From contig CABTXP010000003.1 of assembly GCA_902488815.1 (NCBI GenBank), positions 9,314 through 73,313 of the forward strand: a stretch of 64,000 bases of DNA, given 5' to 3'. The notes under the pieces are model-generated. The model had not been told where the DNA came from, ran no database searches, and saw nothing but the letters and a program-made list of their open reading frames with translations. This document shows, in pieces, positions 35,457 to 44,103 of the stretch. Numbering within the stretch: position 1 is the first letter of the stretch; each line of letters begins with the position of its first letter. Both the position numbers and the translations under genes were made by a program. This stretch comes from an uncultured Eubacteriales bacterium (GTDB lineage Bacteria > Bacillota > Clostridia > Tissierellales > Peptoniphilaceae).

Positions 35457-36773
35457 TTGAAATTAGAATTTAATTTAAAGCAGGTACAAACTCTTGCCAT
35501 TACGCAGGAGTTGGTACTTGCCATTGAAATTTTACAATTAAATAACTTGGAGCTTAAAGACTATATTAAAAAAGAAGCTGAAGAAAATGTGGCACTTGAC
35601 CTACCTGATGCAACAGTTGATGACAGATTGGAAAAATTTATCAGAAATTGGAAAGAAGCTTCGGAAAACAGATATAATTTTCCGGGAGAAGAAAGAGAAG
35701 AGTACAGCTACGAAAATTTTGCCACAAAAGAGGACTGTTTGAGCGATCATCTACTTGATCAGTTGCCGGGCCTTTTTCTCTCGGAGGAAGAAGAGACAGT
35801 TGCACGATATGTCCTTGGAAACATAGACTCAAACGGCTATCTGACCTCAAGCGCCGCCGACATGGCAAAGGAAATTCGCGTGAGTGAAGATGAAATCGAA
35901 GAGATTATAAAGGGCATTCAAACCTTTGAGCCGGCAGGTGTAGGCGGAAGAAATTTAAGAGAAGTTCTTCTCCTTCAAACAGATGACAAGGTTGAAAGGG
36001 AAATAATAAACTCCTACTTAGAAGAAGTTTCAAGAAACAGAATAGTTGAGATAGGAGAGGCCATGAACCTTCCCGCAAAGGAAGTTCAAAGTGCAGTAGA
36101 CAGAATTAAAAAACTTAATCCCAAGCCCGGAGCATCATTCCCAAGCTGCGAGAGAACTCTGTACATAGTCCCTGACGGTGAAATAAAAGTAGAGGACGGC
36201 AAGGTGGTCGTTGAAATTTTTGACGACGGCAAGGAAAATTTAAACCTTAACACCTACTACCTGACCCTGCTTCAAGAGACTAAGGACCAAGAAGTTATAA
36301 ACTACTTAAAGGACAGAGTTAAAAAGGCAATGTTTTTGGTAAAGGCCATTGAACAACGTAAAGAGACAATAAAAAAAGTCATACATTCCATTGCAAAACT
36401 TCAAGAGAGATTTTTCTTGGGAGGAGCTTTGGCACCAATGACTTTAAAAGACGTGGCATATGATGTGGAGATGAGCGAGTCTACAATTTCAAGAACCACG
36501 AGAGGCAAGTACATAATTTTTGAAAACAAGACCTATGAATTAAAAGACTTCTTTACCCAAGGCTTAAGAGGCGAAGGAGAAGATATTTCATCAAGGGAAG
36601 TAAAGGACAGAATAATTGAAATAATAGAAGGAGAAGACCCGAAAAAACCTCTCTCCGATCAAAAAATATCGAATATGCTCAAGGAAGAGGGAGTGGAAAT
36701 CTCCAGACGCACCGTGGCAAAGTATAGAGATGAAGAAAACATACCTGCCACAAGTAAGAGAAGAAGATTTTAA
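35457..36773 (+). CDS. rpoN: RNA polymerase sigma-54 factor (RpoN)
   Basis: A 438-residue sigma-54. The Gln/Leu-rich region I is at the N-terminus (LKQVQTLAITQELVLAIEIL). The core-binding domain includes NPKPGASFPS, and the helix-turn-helix reads ESTISRTTRGKYI. The RpoN box near the C-terminus is SRRTVAKYRDEENIP, with ARRTVAKYRE the usual form. The start is a TTG at 35457, 6 nt after the dehydrogenase stop. No AAA+ activator with a GAFTGA motif is visible in the window. Sigma-54 promoters (GG-N10-GC) were not systematically sought. Confidence 0.93.
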   Translation: MKLEFNLKQVQTLAITQELVLAIEILQLNNLELKDYIKKEAEENVALDLPDATVDDRLEKFIRNWKEASENRYNFPGEEREEYSYENFATKEDCLSDHLLDQLPGLFLSEEEETVARYVLGNIDSNGYLTSSAADMAKEIRVSEDEIEEIIKGIQTFEPAGVGGRNLREVLLLQTDDKVEREIINSYLEEVSRNRIVEIGEAMNLPAKEVQSAVDRIKKLNPKPGASFPSCERTLYIVPDGEIKVEDGKVVVEIFDDGKENLNLNTYYLTLLQETKDQEVINYLKDRVKKAMFLVKAIEQRKETIKKVIHSIAKLQERFFLGGALAPMTLKDVAYDVEMSESTISRTTRGKYIIFENKTYELKDFFTQGLRGEGEDISSREVKDRIIEIIEGEDPKKPLSDQKISNMLKEEGVEISRRTVAKYRDEENIPATSKRRRF

Positions 36774-36785
36774 AGTAAAAAAATA

Positions 36786-36834
36786 TCCCGCCATGTGTGA
36801 TGAGTACATATCACATGCGCGGGACTTTTTTATT
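36786..36834 (+). terminator. Long-stem terminator after rpoN
   Basis: TCCCGCCATGTGTGAT pairs imperfectly with ATCACATGCGCGGGA around an eight-base loop (36786-36824), followed by six T. It separates convergent rpoN and murJ and overlaps the last codons of murJ. Confidence 0.85.
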
Positions 36835-38407
36835 TGCGTTTTTTAAATCTAAGCTTTGCAATTTTCCAAAGGTCTCTAATCTCTCTCACACCTAAGGCGT
36901 GAAGTGAAACGGCATATACCGCCATAGCCACGGCCACTATAATGAGAAGCAAAACAAGCATTGCCAACCTTGCCCCGATGACGCTTCCCAACGTCCTTAT
37001 AAAGACCGGTTCCAAGGGGAAGTATAAAAGACATATAAGTCCCAAGAGGACAGATGCCATAATAGTCTTTATAAAAGCTCTCACATAGGACTTGGTGCCC
37101 AAGTTGCCGATTTTCTTTCGAAGCAGCCTAAAGGATAGAAACATAGCTACTGTAGTTGCAATACTTACAGACGTTGCCAAGCCTTGGATGCCGAACTTGT
37201 GTGCCACAAGAATATTCAAAGCAATATTAATAAAAACATTGACACCGCCCACGATAAAGGGAGTCTTAGTGTCGTGAATTGAATAGTAAACCCTGTTAAG
37301 CACATTTGAAATTGAAATGGAAATAAGGGCGACGGTGTAACATCTTAAAGTCGTCGTAACTTGGTAGGCGTCATCAGCAGTAAATCTGCCGTGAAGATAG
37401 ACAATGTCTACAAAGGGCCTTGCCAAAATTATAAGACCTACCGTGGCGGGAACTGTAATAAAAAATACAGTCTTAACCCCGGCGTTCATAACCCTTTTAC
37501 CTTTCATAATATTTCCCGAGCCGAATTCTCTCGAAAGAATGGGGAAAATTATAGCCGTAATTGCGGTAATAAATATACCGAGTATCATCAGGTTTAATTT
37601 ATTTGCATAGTCCAAGTTGGAGGGCGCACCCTCACCAAGTCCTCCCGCAATAGTCCTGTTGACAATAACATTAAGGTCGTTGATGGATGTACTTATAAGG
37701 ACGGGAATTGAAAGAATAACCGCCTCTTTAACATATTTGTTTTTAAAGTCGATAATAAGCTTCGGTCTGTATCCCGCCCTAAAGGCGTCGGGAAGTAAAA
37801 ATATAACCTGTGCCACAATCCCTAAGACACTTGCAACAGTAAGACCGACAATGCCGAAGGAATGAACAAAAAAGTTCAGGTAAATAATGTAGACCAAGTT
37901 TAAAGGTATGGCAACGGCACCCGCCGCCGCAAAGCGACCTTCGTATTGTAAAAAGCCTGTCAAGACTCCCACGATTGCGGAGAAAATCATTACAGGCATT
38001 CCCACCTTGGTAAGTTCCGCCGCCAAGAGGAATGTGTCCTCCGGTGCAAGGTATGCCGTAAGCATAGCCACCTGTTTTGAAAAAATCATTCCAAGAGCCG
38101 CGACGACAGCTGAAATAATTACAACAGATGAAAGCATATTATTTGTATATACAAGCTTCTTACCTTCTCCCAAGTCGTGTTCCATCTTTTGAATCCCCGG
38201 TATAAAAGTTGTGGCAATAGCCGCAGTAATAAGGGCGGAGATTAAAGCTGTAGCCGATTGAGACAAAGTAAAAGCGTCTTTTTCCATTCCGGATCCGAAT
38301 TTTGAGGCGATTAAAATCTCTCTATATAGGCCCAAAATTTTTCCAATTAGGGCAAAAAAAACAATTGCAAAGGTAGACCTGGCAATTTTTTTAGTCGATT
38401 TTTCCAT
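36830..38407 (-). CDS. murJ: MurJ-type lipid II flippase
   Basis: A 525-residue polytopic protein of the MOP superfamily with about 14 predicted helices. The start KIARSTFAIVFFALIGKILG and the downstream conserved ATTFIPGIQKM match MurJ/MviN. It moves the peptidoglycan precursor lipid II across the membrane. It stands alone, convergent with rpoN and divergent from the ABC exporter. In low-GC Gram-positives such proteins may be the main flippase or a paralogue (YtgP/SpoVB group). Confidence 0.88.
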   Translation of the reverse strand: MEKSTKKIARSTFAIVFFALIGKILGLYREILIASKFGSGMEKDAFTLSQSATALISALITAAIATTFIPGIQKMEHDLGEGKKLVYTNNMLSSVVIISAVVAALGMIFSKQVAMLTAYLAPEDTFLLAAELTKVGMPVMIFSAIVGVLTGFLQYEGRFAAAGAVAIPLNLVYIIYLNFFVHSFGIVGLTVASVLGIVAQVIFLLPDAFRAGYRPKLIIDFKNKYVKEAVILSIPVLISTSINDLNVIVNRTIAGGLGEGAPSNLDYANKLNLMILGIFITAITAIIFPILSREFGSGNIMKGKRVMNAGVKTVFFITVPATVGLIILARPFVDIVYLHGRFTADDAYQVTTTLRCYTVALISISISNVLNRVYYSIHDTKTPFIVGGVNVFINIALNILVAHKFGIQGLATSVSIATTVAMFLSFRLLRKKIGNLGTKSYVRAFIKTIMASVLLGLICLLYFPLEPVFIRTLGSVIGARLAMLVLLLIIVAVAMAVYAVSLHALGVREIRDLWKIAKLRFKKRK

Positions 38408-38497
38408 ATTTCCTCCATTTACTGTAGTATATTAATTATTACTTATGTTGTCAAACGAGTAAAACTCTTGTGCTATAATAGCAAAAAGGAGGCGAAA

Positions 38498-40243
38498 ATG
38501 AATACTTTTGATTCAATTAAAAGGATTAAACCTTACTTTAAAAAATACAGAACGGTTTTATACTTGGACTTATTTTGCGCATCACTTACAACGGTAGCGG
38601 ACATAACACTACCTCTTATATTAAAATTTTTAACTCAAACGGCAATGGACGATCCCCTTAACTTTACAATGAATGTAGTTTTAAAAATCGCCCTTTTGTT
38701 TTTTGTAATAAAAATCATAGATATAATTGCCGGATACTATATGACCAGTATCGGTCACATAATGGGCGCAAAAATTGAGACGGAAATGAGAAGGGACATA
38801 TACTCCCATCTTCAAACACTTTCCGACTCTTTTTACAACGAGGCTCGCATCGGACAAATTATGAGCCGTATTACAAACGATCTCTTTGACATAACGGAGT
38901 TTGCACACCACTGTCCTGAAGAATACTTTATCGGCGCAATTAAAATTATTGTCACCTTTGTAATTTTAATGAGTATAAATGTGCCCATGACACTTATTAT
39001 TTACGCAATCATTCCCTTTATGTTTATAGTTGCGGCAAAGTACAGAAAGAAAATGAGAGAGGCGCAACAGAGACAGCGTGTTCACATTGGAGATATAAAC
39101 TCGGAAATAGAAGACAGCCTTTCAGGCATAAGAGTAGTGAGAAGTTTTACAAACGAAGAACTTGAAAAAGACAAGTTCAGCGAGTCCAACAACTACTTCT
39201 TGGGCATAAAAAAATCCTACTACAAAAACATGGCTGCATTTATGACTGTCACAAGAACCTTTGACGGCATAATGCACCTTGCCCTTATCTTAACCGGCGG
39301 CTATTTTATGATACAGGGGACAATTGACCCTGCGGACTTAATAGTATATGTAATGTATGTAAGGACAATGATAATGACTGTAAACAGAATTGTAGAATTT
39401 ACAGAGCAGTTCCAAAAAGGCATAACAGGCATAGAGAGATTCGGAGAAATAATGGACATTGAGCCGGAGATAAAAGACACCCCCGGCGCAAAAGACATAG
39501 AAAATGTATCGGGGAACTTGGAATTTAAAGACGTATGGTTCAGGTACAACAAAGACCTTCCCTATGTAATAAAGGACTTTAACCTGAAGATAAGTCCCGG
39601 GGAAAGTGTGGCAATAGTAGGCCCCTCAGGTAGCGGCAAGACCACGATCTGTAACCTTATCCCGAGATTTTATGAAGTCAGTGAAGGACAGATTTTACTT
39701 GACGGCAAGGACACAAAGGACATAACCTTAAAGTCCCTTAGAGAAAACATCGGCATAGTACAACAGGACGTGTACCTCTTCTCAGGAAGTATATTGGACA
39801 ACATTCGCTACGGCAGAGAAGATGCAACCTTTGAAGAAGTAGTGGAAGTATCCAAGATGGCGGGGGCGTATGAATTTATTAAAGAAATGCCTGACGGCTT
39901 TGACACTCACGTAGGAGAGAGAGGCGTAAAACTATCAGGCGGACAAAAACAGCGTATCTCAATAGCAAGAGTGTTTTTAAAAAATCCGAAAATCTTAATA
40001 TTGGATGAAGCCACCTCGGCCCTTGACAACGAAAGTGAATTAATAGTGCAGCAGTCTCTTGAAAGACTTACCAAGGGAAGGACGACACTAACCATCGCCC
40101 ACAGACTCACCACAGTCCAAAACTCCGACCTGATCCTTGTCATGTCGGAAGAAGGCATAGTGGAGCGCGGCACTCACGAAGAGCTCATGGCAAAAAAATC
40201 CTACTACTACAATCTGTATACAAAGGGCGGCCTTTTAAATTAA
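38498..40243 (+). CDS. ABC exporter (fused membrane and ATPase domains, MsbA/LmrA-like)
   Basis: A 581-residue half-transporter. Six membrane helices lie at about 20-310. The nucleotide-binding domain has Walker A GPSGSGKTT, Q-loop GIVQQDVYLFSGS, signature [15 protein letters not shown], Walker B ILILDEATSALD and switch His IAHR. The ATG at 38498 with AAAAGGAGG upstream is chosen over an in-frame ATG at 38468. It probably acts as a homodimer exporting lipids or drugs; no partner gene is adjacent. A terminator follows. Confidence 0.92.
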   Translation: MNTFDSIKRIKPYFKKYRTVLYLDLFCASLTTVADITLPLILKFLTQTAMDDPLNFTMNVVLKIALLFFVIKIIDIIAGYYMTSIGHIMGAKIETEMRRDIYSHLQTLSDSFYNEARIGQIMSRITNDLFDITEFAHHCPEEYFIGAIKIIVTFVILMSINVPMTLIIYAIIPFMFIVAAKYRKKMREAQQRQRVHIGDINSEIEDSLSGIRVVRSFTNEELEKDKFSESNNYFLGIKKSYYKNMAAFMTVTRTFDGIMHLALILTGGYFMIQGTIDPADLIVYVMYVRTMIMTVNRIVEFTEQFQKGITGIERFGEIMDIEPEIKDTPGAKDIENVSGNLEFKDVWFRYNKDLPYVIKDFNLKISPGESVAIVGPSGSGKTTICNLIPRFYEVSEGQILLDGKDTKDITLKSLRENIGIVQQDVYLFSGSILDNIRYGREDATFEEVVEVSKMAGAYEFIKEMPDGFDTHVGERGVKLSGGQKQRISIARVFLKNPKILILDEATSALDNESELIVQQSLERLTKGRTTLTIAHRLTTVQNSDLILVMSEEGIVERGTHEELMAKKSYYYNLYTKGGLLN

Positions 40244-40270
40244 ACTTTAGCGGCAAATATTTAATAAAAA

Positions 40271-40300
40271 AAAGACCTCAATATTCTTTTGAGGTCTTTA
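40271..40300. terminator. Bidirectional terminator between convergent genes
   Basis: AAAGACCTCA (40271-40280) pairs with TGAGGTCTTT (40290-40299), loop of nine. It has an A-rich 5' flank and a T-containing 3' flank, and separates the ABC exporter from the minus-strand metallo-hydrolase. Confidence 0.85.
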
Positions 40301-40301
40301 A

Positions 40302-40970
40302 TTATTTGAGATTAAATTCTTCCTCGGGGCCTTTTATTGTAAAAATTTCACAGAAGGGGAATTTGTCCTTCATCTCATCTTTAAATTTTTCGGAGATTTC
40401 ATATTCGTCCCACATGTGCATCGGGAAAAAGTATTTAGGTCTCAGCTTTTCAATATAGTATTCTCCCGTCAAATGATACTTGTCCTTCATGCGAGGGTCC
40501 ACAGGAGAGAAGACAACATCTACACGGTCCATTATTTTGTCTATCTCGCCCTTAAACCATTTTTCCATGTGAGTTCGTTCATCCGCCGAGTATCTGTCCC
40601 AGAACCACCAGTTGTGATCTCCTGCGAAGACCAAGGCGTGACCTTCCGCCTTGACGAGGGTGAAGAAGCCTTCGTCTGTTGAGTCGTAAAATTTAAACTC
40701 CACATCTTCTATCTTCAAGGACTCGTCGGGAGCGACAAAATATCTGTTTTCTCTTTTATCTGCAACAATATCTTCACTTAATACATAGTAGTCGGCATTA
40801 AAGTCGAAAATCTTTTCGGAAAAGTGGTCTCCATGTTCGTGAGTTGAGATGAAAAAAACTTTTTTGTCTTTTGGAATATTTAAATTGCCTTTGCCGAAGT
40901 AGTCAAAGACGAAGAAGTGTCTTTCCATTTCCACGGCAAAAGAGCTGTGGTATATAAATGTAATTTTCAT
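40302..40970 (-). CDS. Metallo-beta-lactamase-fold hydrolase, UlaG/YtkL-like
   Basis: A 222-residue protein starting KITFIYHSSFAVE with the metal motif STHEHGDHFS (about residue 45), a later GDHNWWFWD and FFPMHMWDEY. The protein resembles UPF0173-type or UlaG-like hydrolases rather than lactamases. The ATG at 40968-40970 follows AGGAGG and is preferred to one at 41003. No operon partner; the substrate is unknown. Confidence 0.85.
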   Translation of the reverse strand: MKITFIYHSSFAVEMERHFFVFDYFGKGNLNIPKDKKVFFISTHEHGDHFSEKIFDFNADYYVLSEDIVADKRENRYFVAPDESLKIEDVEFKFYDSTDEGFFTLVKAEGHALVFAGDHNWWFWDRYSADERTHMEKWFKGEIDKIMDRVDVVFSPVDPRMKDKYHLTGEYYIEKLRPKYFFPMHMWDEYEISEKFKDEMKDKFPFCEIFTIKGPEEEFNLK

Positions 40971-41058
40971 GGCGCCTCCTTTTAAATATAAAATAATTAT
41001 CACATTTTATTCATAGATATCCAATAAAAATGAGTATAATAGACTTTGGAGGTATGAA

Positions 41059-42264
41059 ATGGAAGATAACAGATATGACTATTACAAAAAACCTAAAAAA
41101 GAAAAGAGAAAAATCGGCATCATCGGTGCTTTAATAATTGCTTTAATCGGAGGATTGGTGGGAGGTTCCATAGGATATTTTGCAGCGGCTGAAGGCTTTA
41201 AAGGAAGTGCTGCACCTGCCACAAGTGTCAGCGACAACTCCGGCACTGAAAAAATTATCGTAAACAAAACGGAAAATCCCGTATCGGCGGTAGCATCAAA
41301 GGCAATGCCTTCAATAGTTGGCATCTCAACGGTGATGAAAGTCCAAGACAGTTGGGCGTGGTTTAACACGGAAAGAGAAGTCCCTGCCACGGGAAGCGGC
41401 ATAATCGTCGACCCTCGCGGATATATTTTGACCAATGCCCACGTGGTAAATGACGGCGAAGTCACAAGCTGCCAAGTAATGTTAGACGACGGCACCTATG
41501 TAGACGGCAAAGTAATTTGGACGGACAAGAGCATAGACGTGGCATTTGTAAAAATTGAAACAGATCACAAACTCATCCCGGCAACCTTGGGAGACTCGGA
41601 CAAAGTAAATGTGGGAGACCTGGCAGTAGCAATAGGAAACCCAATTGACCCGGCATTTCAAAGGTCGGTAACAGCAGGAGTAATCTCCGGACTTAACAGA
41701 GTAGTGGGACAAGTCTCAGGGGGCGGCTACATGACAGGCCTTATCCAAACAGATGCGGCAATAAACGGCGGCAACTCCGGCGGCGCACTTTTAAACGACA
41801 AAGGCGAAGTCATAGGCATGAACACGGTAAAAGTTCAAACGGCGGAAGGCTTGGGCTTTTCAATCCCAATAAACTCAATAAGACCTATAATCGAAGAAGT
41901 ATTAAAGACAGGCACATACAACTTGCCCGTACTTGGCATAGACCAATATGATGCAAAGTCTGCCCAAATGATAATGCGTAAAGATTTAGGCGTGGAAAAC
42001 GGCGTACTTGTAATTAACGTCTACAAGGGATCACCTGCAGAAGAAGCAGGCATAAAGCCGGGAGACATCATAGTAAAGATGGGCGGCATGGACATAATGA
42101 GTATGGACTCGCTAAAAGTTGCATTGTACAAGGAGAAAGTAGGAGACACGACAAAAGTCACAGTCTTCAGAGACGGCAAGAACGTGGAATTGGAAGTAAC
42201 CTTTACGGACTTCCAAGTCTCCGACGCTCAAAGACAGAACAAAGACACATTCACTTATAAATAA
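41059..42264 (+). CDS. HtrA/DegP-like serine protease, membrane-anchored
   Basis: A 401-residue protein with a basic cytoplasmic N-terminus, one membrane anchor (about 20-43), a Ser/Thr-rich linker and a trypsin-like domain. The triad is His128 in LTNAHVVN, Asp160 in SIDVAFVKI and Ser240 in GGNSGG. One C-terminal PDZ domain lies at about 295-390 (GSPAEEAGIKPGDIIVKM). These proteases control protein quality on the outer face of the membrane. A cluster of GGGGACA hairpins begins 21 nt after its stop. Confidence 0.94.
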   Translation: MEDNRYDYYKKPKKEKRKIGIIGALIIALIGGLVGGSIGYFAAAEGFKGSAAPATSVSDNSGTEKIIVNKTENPVSAVASKAMPSIVGISTVMKVQDSWAWFNTEREVPATGSGIIVDPRGYILTNAHVVNDGEVTSCQVMLDDGTYVDGKVIWTDKSIDVAFVKIETDHKLIPATLGDSDKVNVGDLAVAIGNPIDPAFQRSVTAGVISGLNRVVGQVSGGGYMTGLIQTDAAINGGNSGGALLNDKGEVIGMNTVKVQTAEGLGFSIPINSIRPIIEEVLKTGTYNLPVLGIDQYDAKSAQMIMRKDLGVENGVLVINVYKGSPAEEAGIKPGDIIVKMGGMDIMSMDSLKVALYKEKVGDTTKVTVFRDGKNVELEVTFTDFQVSDAQRQNKDTFTYK

Positions 42265-42285
42265 AAAAGTAGTTGGAAAACAAAG

Positions 42286-42330
42286 GGGGACATTCGTGAA
42301 GTTGCTGACGGCAACGCAACGTGTGTCCCC
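42286..42330. repeat. REP-like imperfect hairpin A, forward type
   Basis: A 45-bp element beginning GGGGACATTCG and ending CGTGTGTCCCC. The ends pair except for a conserved two-base mismatch, and an inner stem GTTGC/GCAAC closes a five-base loop. It is the first of twelve relatives in the window (see the composite elements). Confidence 0.85.
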
Positions 42331-42345
42331 TATTTCGTTCCAGTA

Positions 42346-42391
42346 CACAAACCTCCCGAATTTTGATATAATATAAAAAAGAGGTACTTAT
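42346..42391 (+). repeat. Duplicated promoter/leader sequence, copy 1
   Basis: This 46-bp stretch matches 43004-43050 closely, with the first 23 bases (CACAAACCTCCCGAATTTTG then ATA) identical. In copy 2 the end reads GAGGTACTTATG and supplies the start codon of the macro-domain gene. Here the same place reads TATAAA, so no start codon remains. It carries a good TATAAT -10 box. Confidence 0.8.
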
Positions 42392-42475
42392 AAACTAAAC
42401 ATATGTATTTATACACTATTTGGTTTTGATAGGTTTGAGCGTAAGCAGTGTCATAGAGACTCGGGAGGAAATTAA

Positions 42476-42652
42476 ATGATATATACTATTGTATCTGTAA
42501 TAATAGGAATTATAATAAATCTTATTTTTCCATATTATGTAAATAGTGGTTTGATGCATACAGGAGTTGGAACTTGTATTACTATTGGGTTAATATCCAT
42601 TAAAATATTAAATGAAATTAAAGAATTAAGTAAAAAGTTAGATAAGCAATAG
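42476..42652 (+). CDS. Small two-helix membrane peptide, unknown
   Basis: A 58-residue ORF with GGGAGG at a good distance before the ATG. Residues 3-20 and 28-43 are hydrophobic (IVSVIIGIIINLIF and GTCITIGLISIKIL), and the C-terminal 15 residues form a charged helix (NEIKELSKKLDKQ). A rho-independent terminator follows. It lies inside the 612-bp segment between the duplicated leader copies. Codon use is more A/T-rich than in its neighbours. It could be a small membrane protein, a type I toxin-like peptide or a holin-like protein; no family was recognised. Confidence 0.65.
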   Translation: MIYTIVSVIIGIIINLIFPYYVNSGLMHTGVGTCITIGLISIKILNEIKELSKKLDKQ

Positions 42653-42672
42653 AACTTATAAATTTATTTAAG

Positions 42673-42710
42673 AGCATCTGTCAAAATGGTAGGTGCTTTT
42701 TAGATTTTTT
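42673..42710 (+). terminator. Terminator after the small membrane peptide
   Basis: AGCATCT (42673-42679) pairs with AGGTGCT (42691-42697) with one G-U pair, followed by T5 and, six bases on, another T run. Its presence supports the 58-residue ORF as a real transcription unit. Confidence 0.75.
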
Positions 42711-42997
42711 GGGGACATTCACCCTCCTTCGTCGGGTACAGGCCTTGAAGCGGTGTGTCCCCTTAAAACTATCTTTAAATTCAAAACAAGGTTTATAAAC
42801 GACTAAGCCTTTTATTTTGAGTCGTAAACAAACTCGATTTAACTACTTACACTTCATTCAGGGGACACACGCTTCGTTTTTGCTTTGCAAAACTTCGCGA
42901 ATGTCCCCAAGAAACAACGCACATCTCTCAGGGGACATTCACCCTCCTTCGCCGGGTACAGGCCGCGAAAAGCTTTAGCTTTGAGAGGTGTGTCCCC
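42711..42997. repeat. Composite hairpin element 1 (B, core, C, D)
   Basis: Element B is at 42711-42762 (GGGGACATTC...GTGTGTCCCC), followed by a 98-bp core at 42763-42860, reverse-type element C at 42861-42908 (GGGGACACAC...GAATGTCCCC) and forward element D at 42931-42997. The core contains ACGACT (42799-42804) pairing with AGTCGT (42820-42825) around AAGCCTTTTATTTTG. The same order recurs at 44760-45048 and 50403-50650. No ORF spans the element. It lies immediately upstream of the macro-domain gene. Confidence 0.85.
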
Positions 42998-43003
42998 ACC
43001 GCC

Positions 43004-43050
43004 ACACAAACCTCCCGAATTTTGATAAAATAAACAGAGGAGGTACTTAT
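43004..43050 (+). repeat. Duplicated promoter/leader sequence, copy 2, at the macro-domain gene start
   Basis: The second copy of the 42346-42391 sequence. It gives the TAAAAT -10-like box, the GGAGG ribosome binding site and the ATG (43049-43051) of the macro-domain gene. The two copies bracket 612 bp that contain the 58-residue ORF and composite element 1. Confidence 0.8.
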
Positions 43051-44032
43051 GCCATTTGAAATAGTGAGAAACAACATAGTAAATATAAAAGCGGATGCAA
43101 TTGTAAATACGGCAAACCCCAAGGCCACAGTCGGTGGAGGAGTAGACAGTGAGATACACAAAGGCGCGGGACCTGAGCTTCTCATTGCAAGAAAGAAAAT
43201 CGGAGACATTCCCTTCGGCAAAGCCTTTATTACTCCCGCATATAATTTAAAGGCAAAATATGTCATTCACACCTCAACACCGTCCTTCCGAGGTGGAGCG
43301 AAGGGGGAAGAAGAAATACTTGCATCATGTATTAAAAACTCTCTAAACTTGGCAAAAGAAAAAGGCTGTCGGTCCATAGCCATGCCTTTAATCGGCACGG
43401 GTACCTGCGGTTACCCAAGTGACCTGGCACTTCAAATTACAATAAAAGAAGTGAGCGAATTTTTGTTAAAAAACGAAATGCACATATACCTTGCAGTCTT
43501 TTCCCGTGAAGCCTTGTCACTGTCCAAGAAACTTTTTCAGTCGGTAAAAGAATATATTTCCGAAAACTATGTGGAAGAAAAGATAGATGAAGAATACATA
43601 GGCTCCTACAACAGAAGATATATTTTAGAGGACCGTATGATGGCACCCTCTATACAGGGTAGTGTTAGTATAGAAGACGCGATTAAAAATTTGGACGAAG
43701 GCTTTTCAAAGACATTAATCAAGCTCATAGACGAGTCCGGCAAGTCGGACCCTGAAGTTTATAAAAAGGCAAATATAGACAGAAAACTCTTTTCCAAAAT
43801 CAAAAACAATCCCGACTATCGCCCCTCAAAGACCACGGCAATAGCCTTTGCTTTGGCGTTGGAACTGAGCCGTGAAGGGACGGAGGACCTAATAGGACGG
43901 GCGGGCTATGCCCTTACAAGGAGCAGCAAGTTTGACGTAATGATTGAATATTTTATTGAAAGGAAAAATTACAACATCTTTGAAATAAACGAAGTGCTCT
44001 TTGCCTTTGACCAACCTTTAATCGGCGGATAA
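43049..44032 (+). CDS. Macro-domain (ADP-ribose-binding/deacylase) protein with helical C-terminal domain
   Basis: A 327-residue protein. The macro domain covers about 1-175: NTANP (20-24), GGGVDSEIHKGAG (29-41) and the phosphate loop PLIGTGTCGYP (113-123), the features of YmdB/POA1-type enzymes that bind or hydrolyse ADP-ribose derivatives. Residues about 205-325 form a helical domain with SGKSDPEVYKKANIDRKLFS and SKTTAIAFALALELS, which looks like a helix-turn-helix-type fold. I recall this tail on several Firmicutes macro proteins but know no function for it. It lies between two composite repeat clusters, 72 nt before a vWA gene. Confidence 0.87.
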   Translation: MPFEIVRNNIVNIKADAIVNTANPKATVGGGVDSEIHKGAGPELLIARKKIGDIPFGKAFITPAYNLKAKYVIHTSTPSFRGGAKGEEEILASCIKNSLNLAKEKGCRSIAMPLIGTGTCGYPSDLALQITIKEVSEFLLKNEMHIYLAVFSREALSLSKKLFQSVKEYISENYVEEKIDEEYIGSYNRRYILEDRMMAPSIQGSVSIEDAIKNLDEGFSKTLIKLIDESGKSDPEVYKKANIDRKLFSKIKNNPDYRPSKTTAIAFALALELSREGTEDLIGRAGYALTRSSKFDVMIEYFIERKNYNIFEINEVLFAFDQPLIGG

Positions 44033-44103
44033 ATGTCGCCTCCAAAGCGACCCGAAGGCCTTCCCGATTTTTTACAATATAGTAAAAGAAAGGGAGGATA
44101 AAA

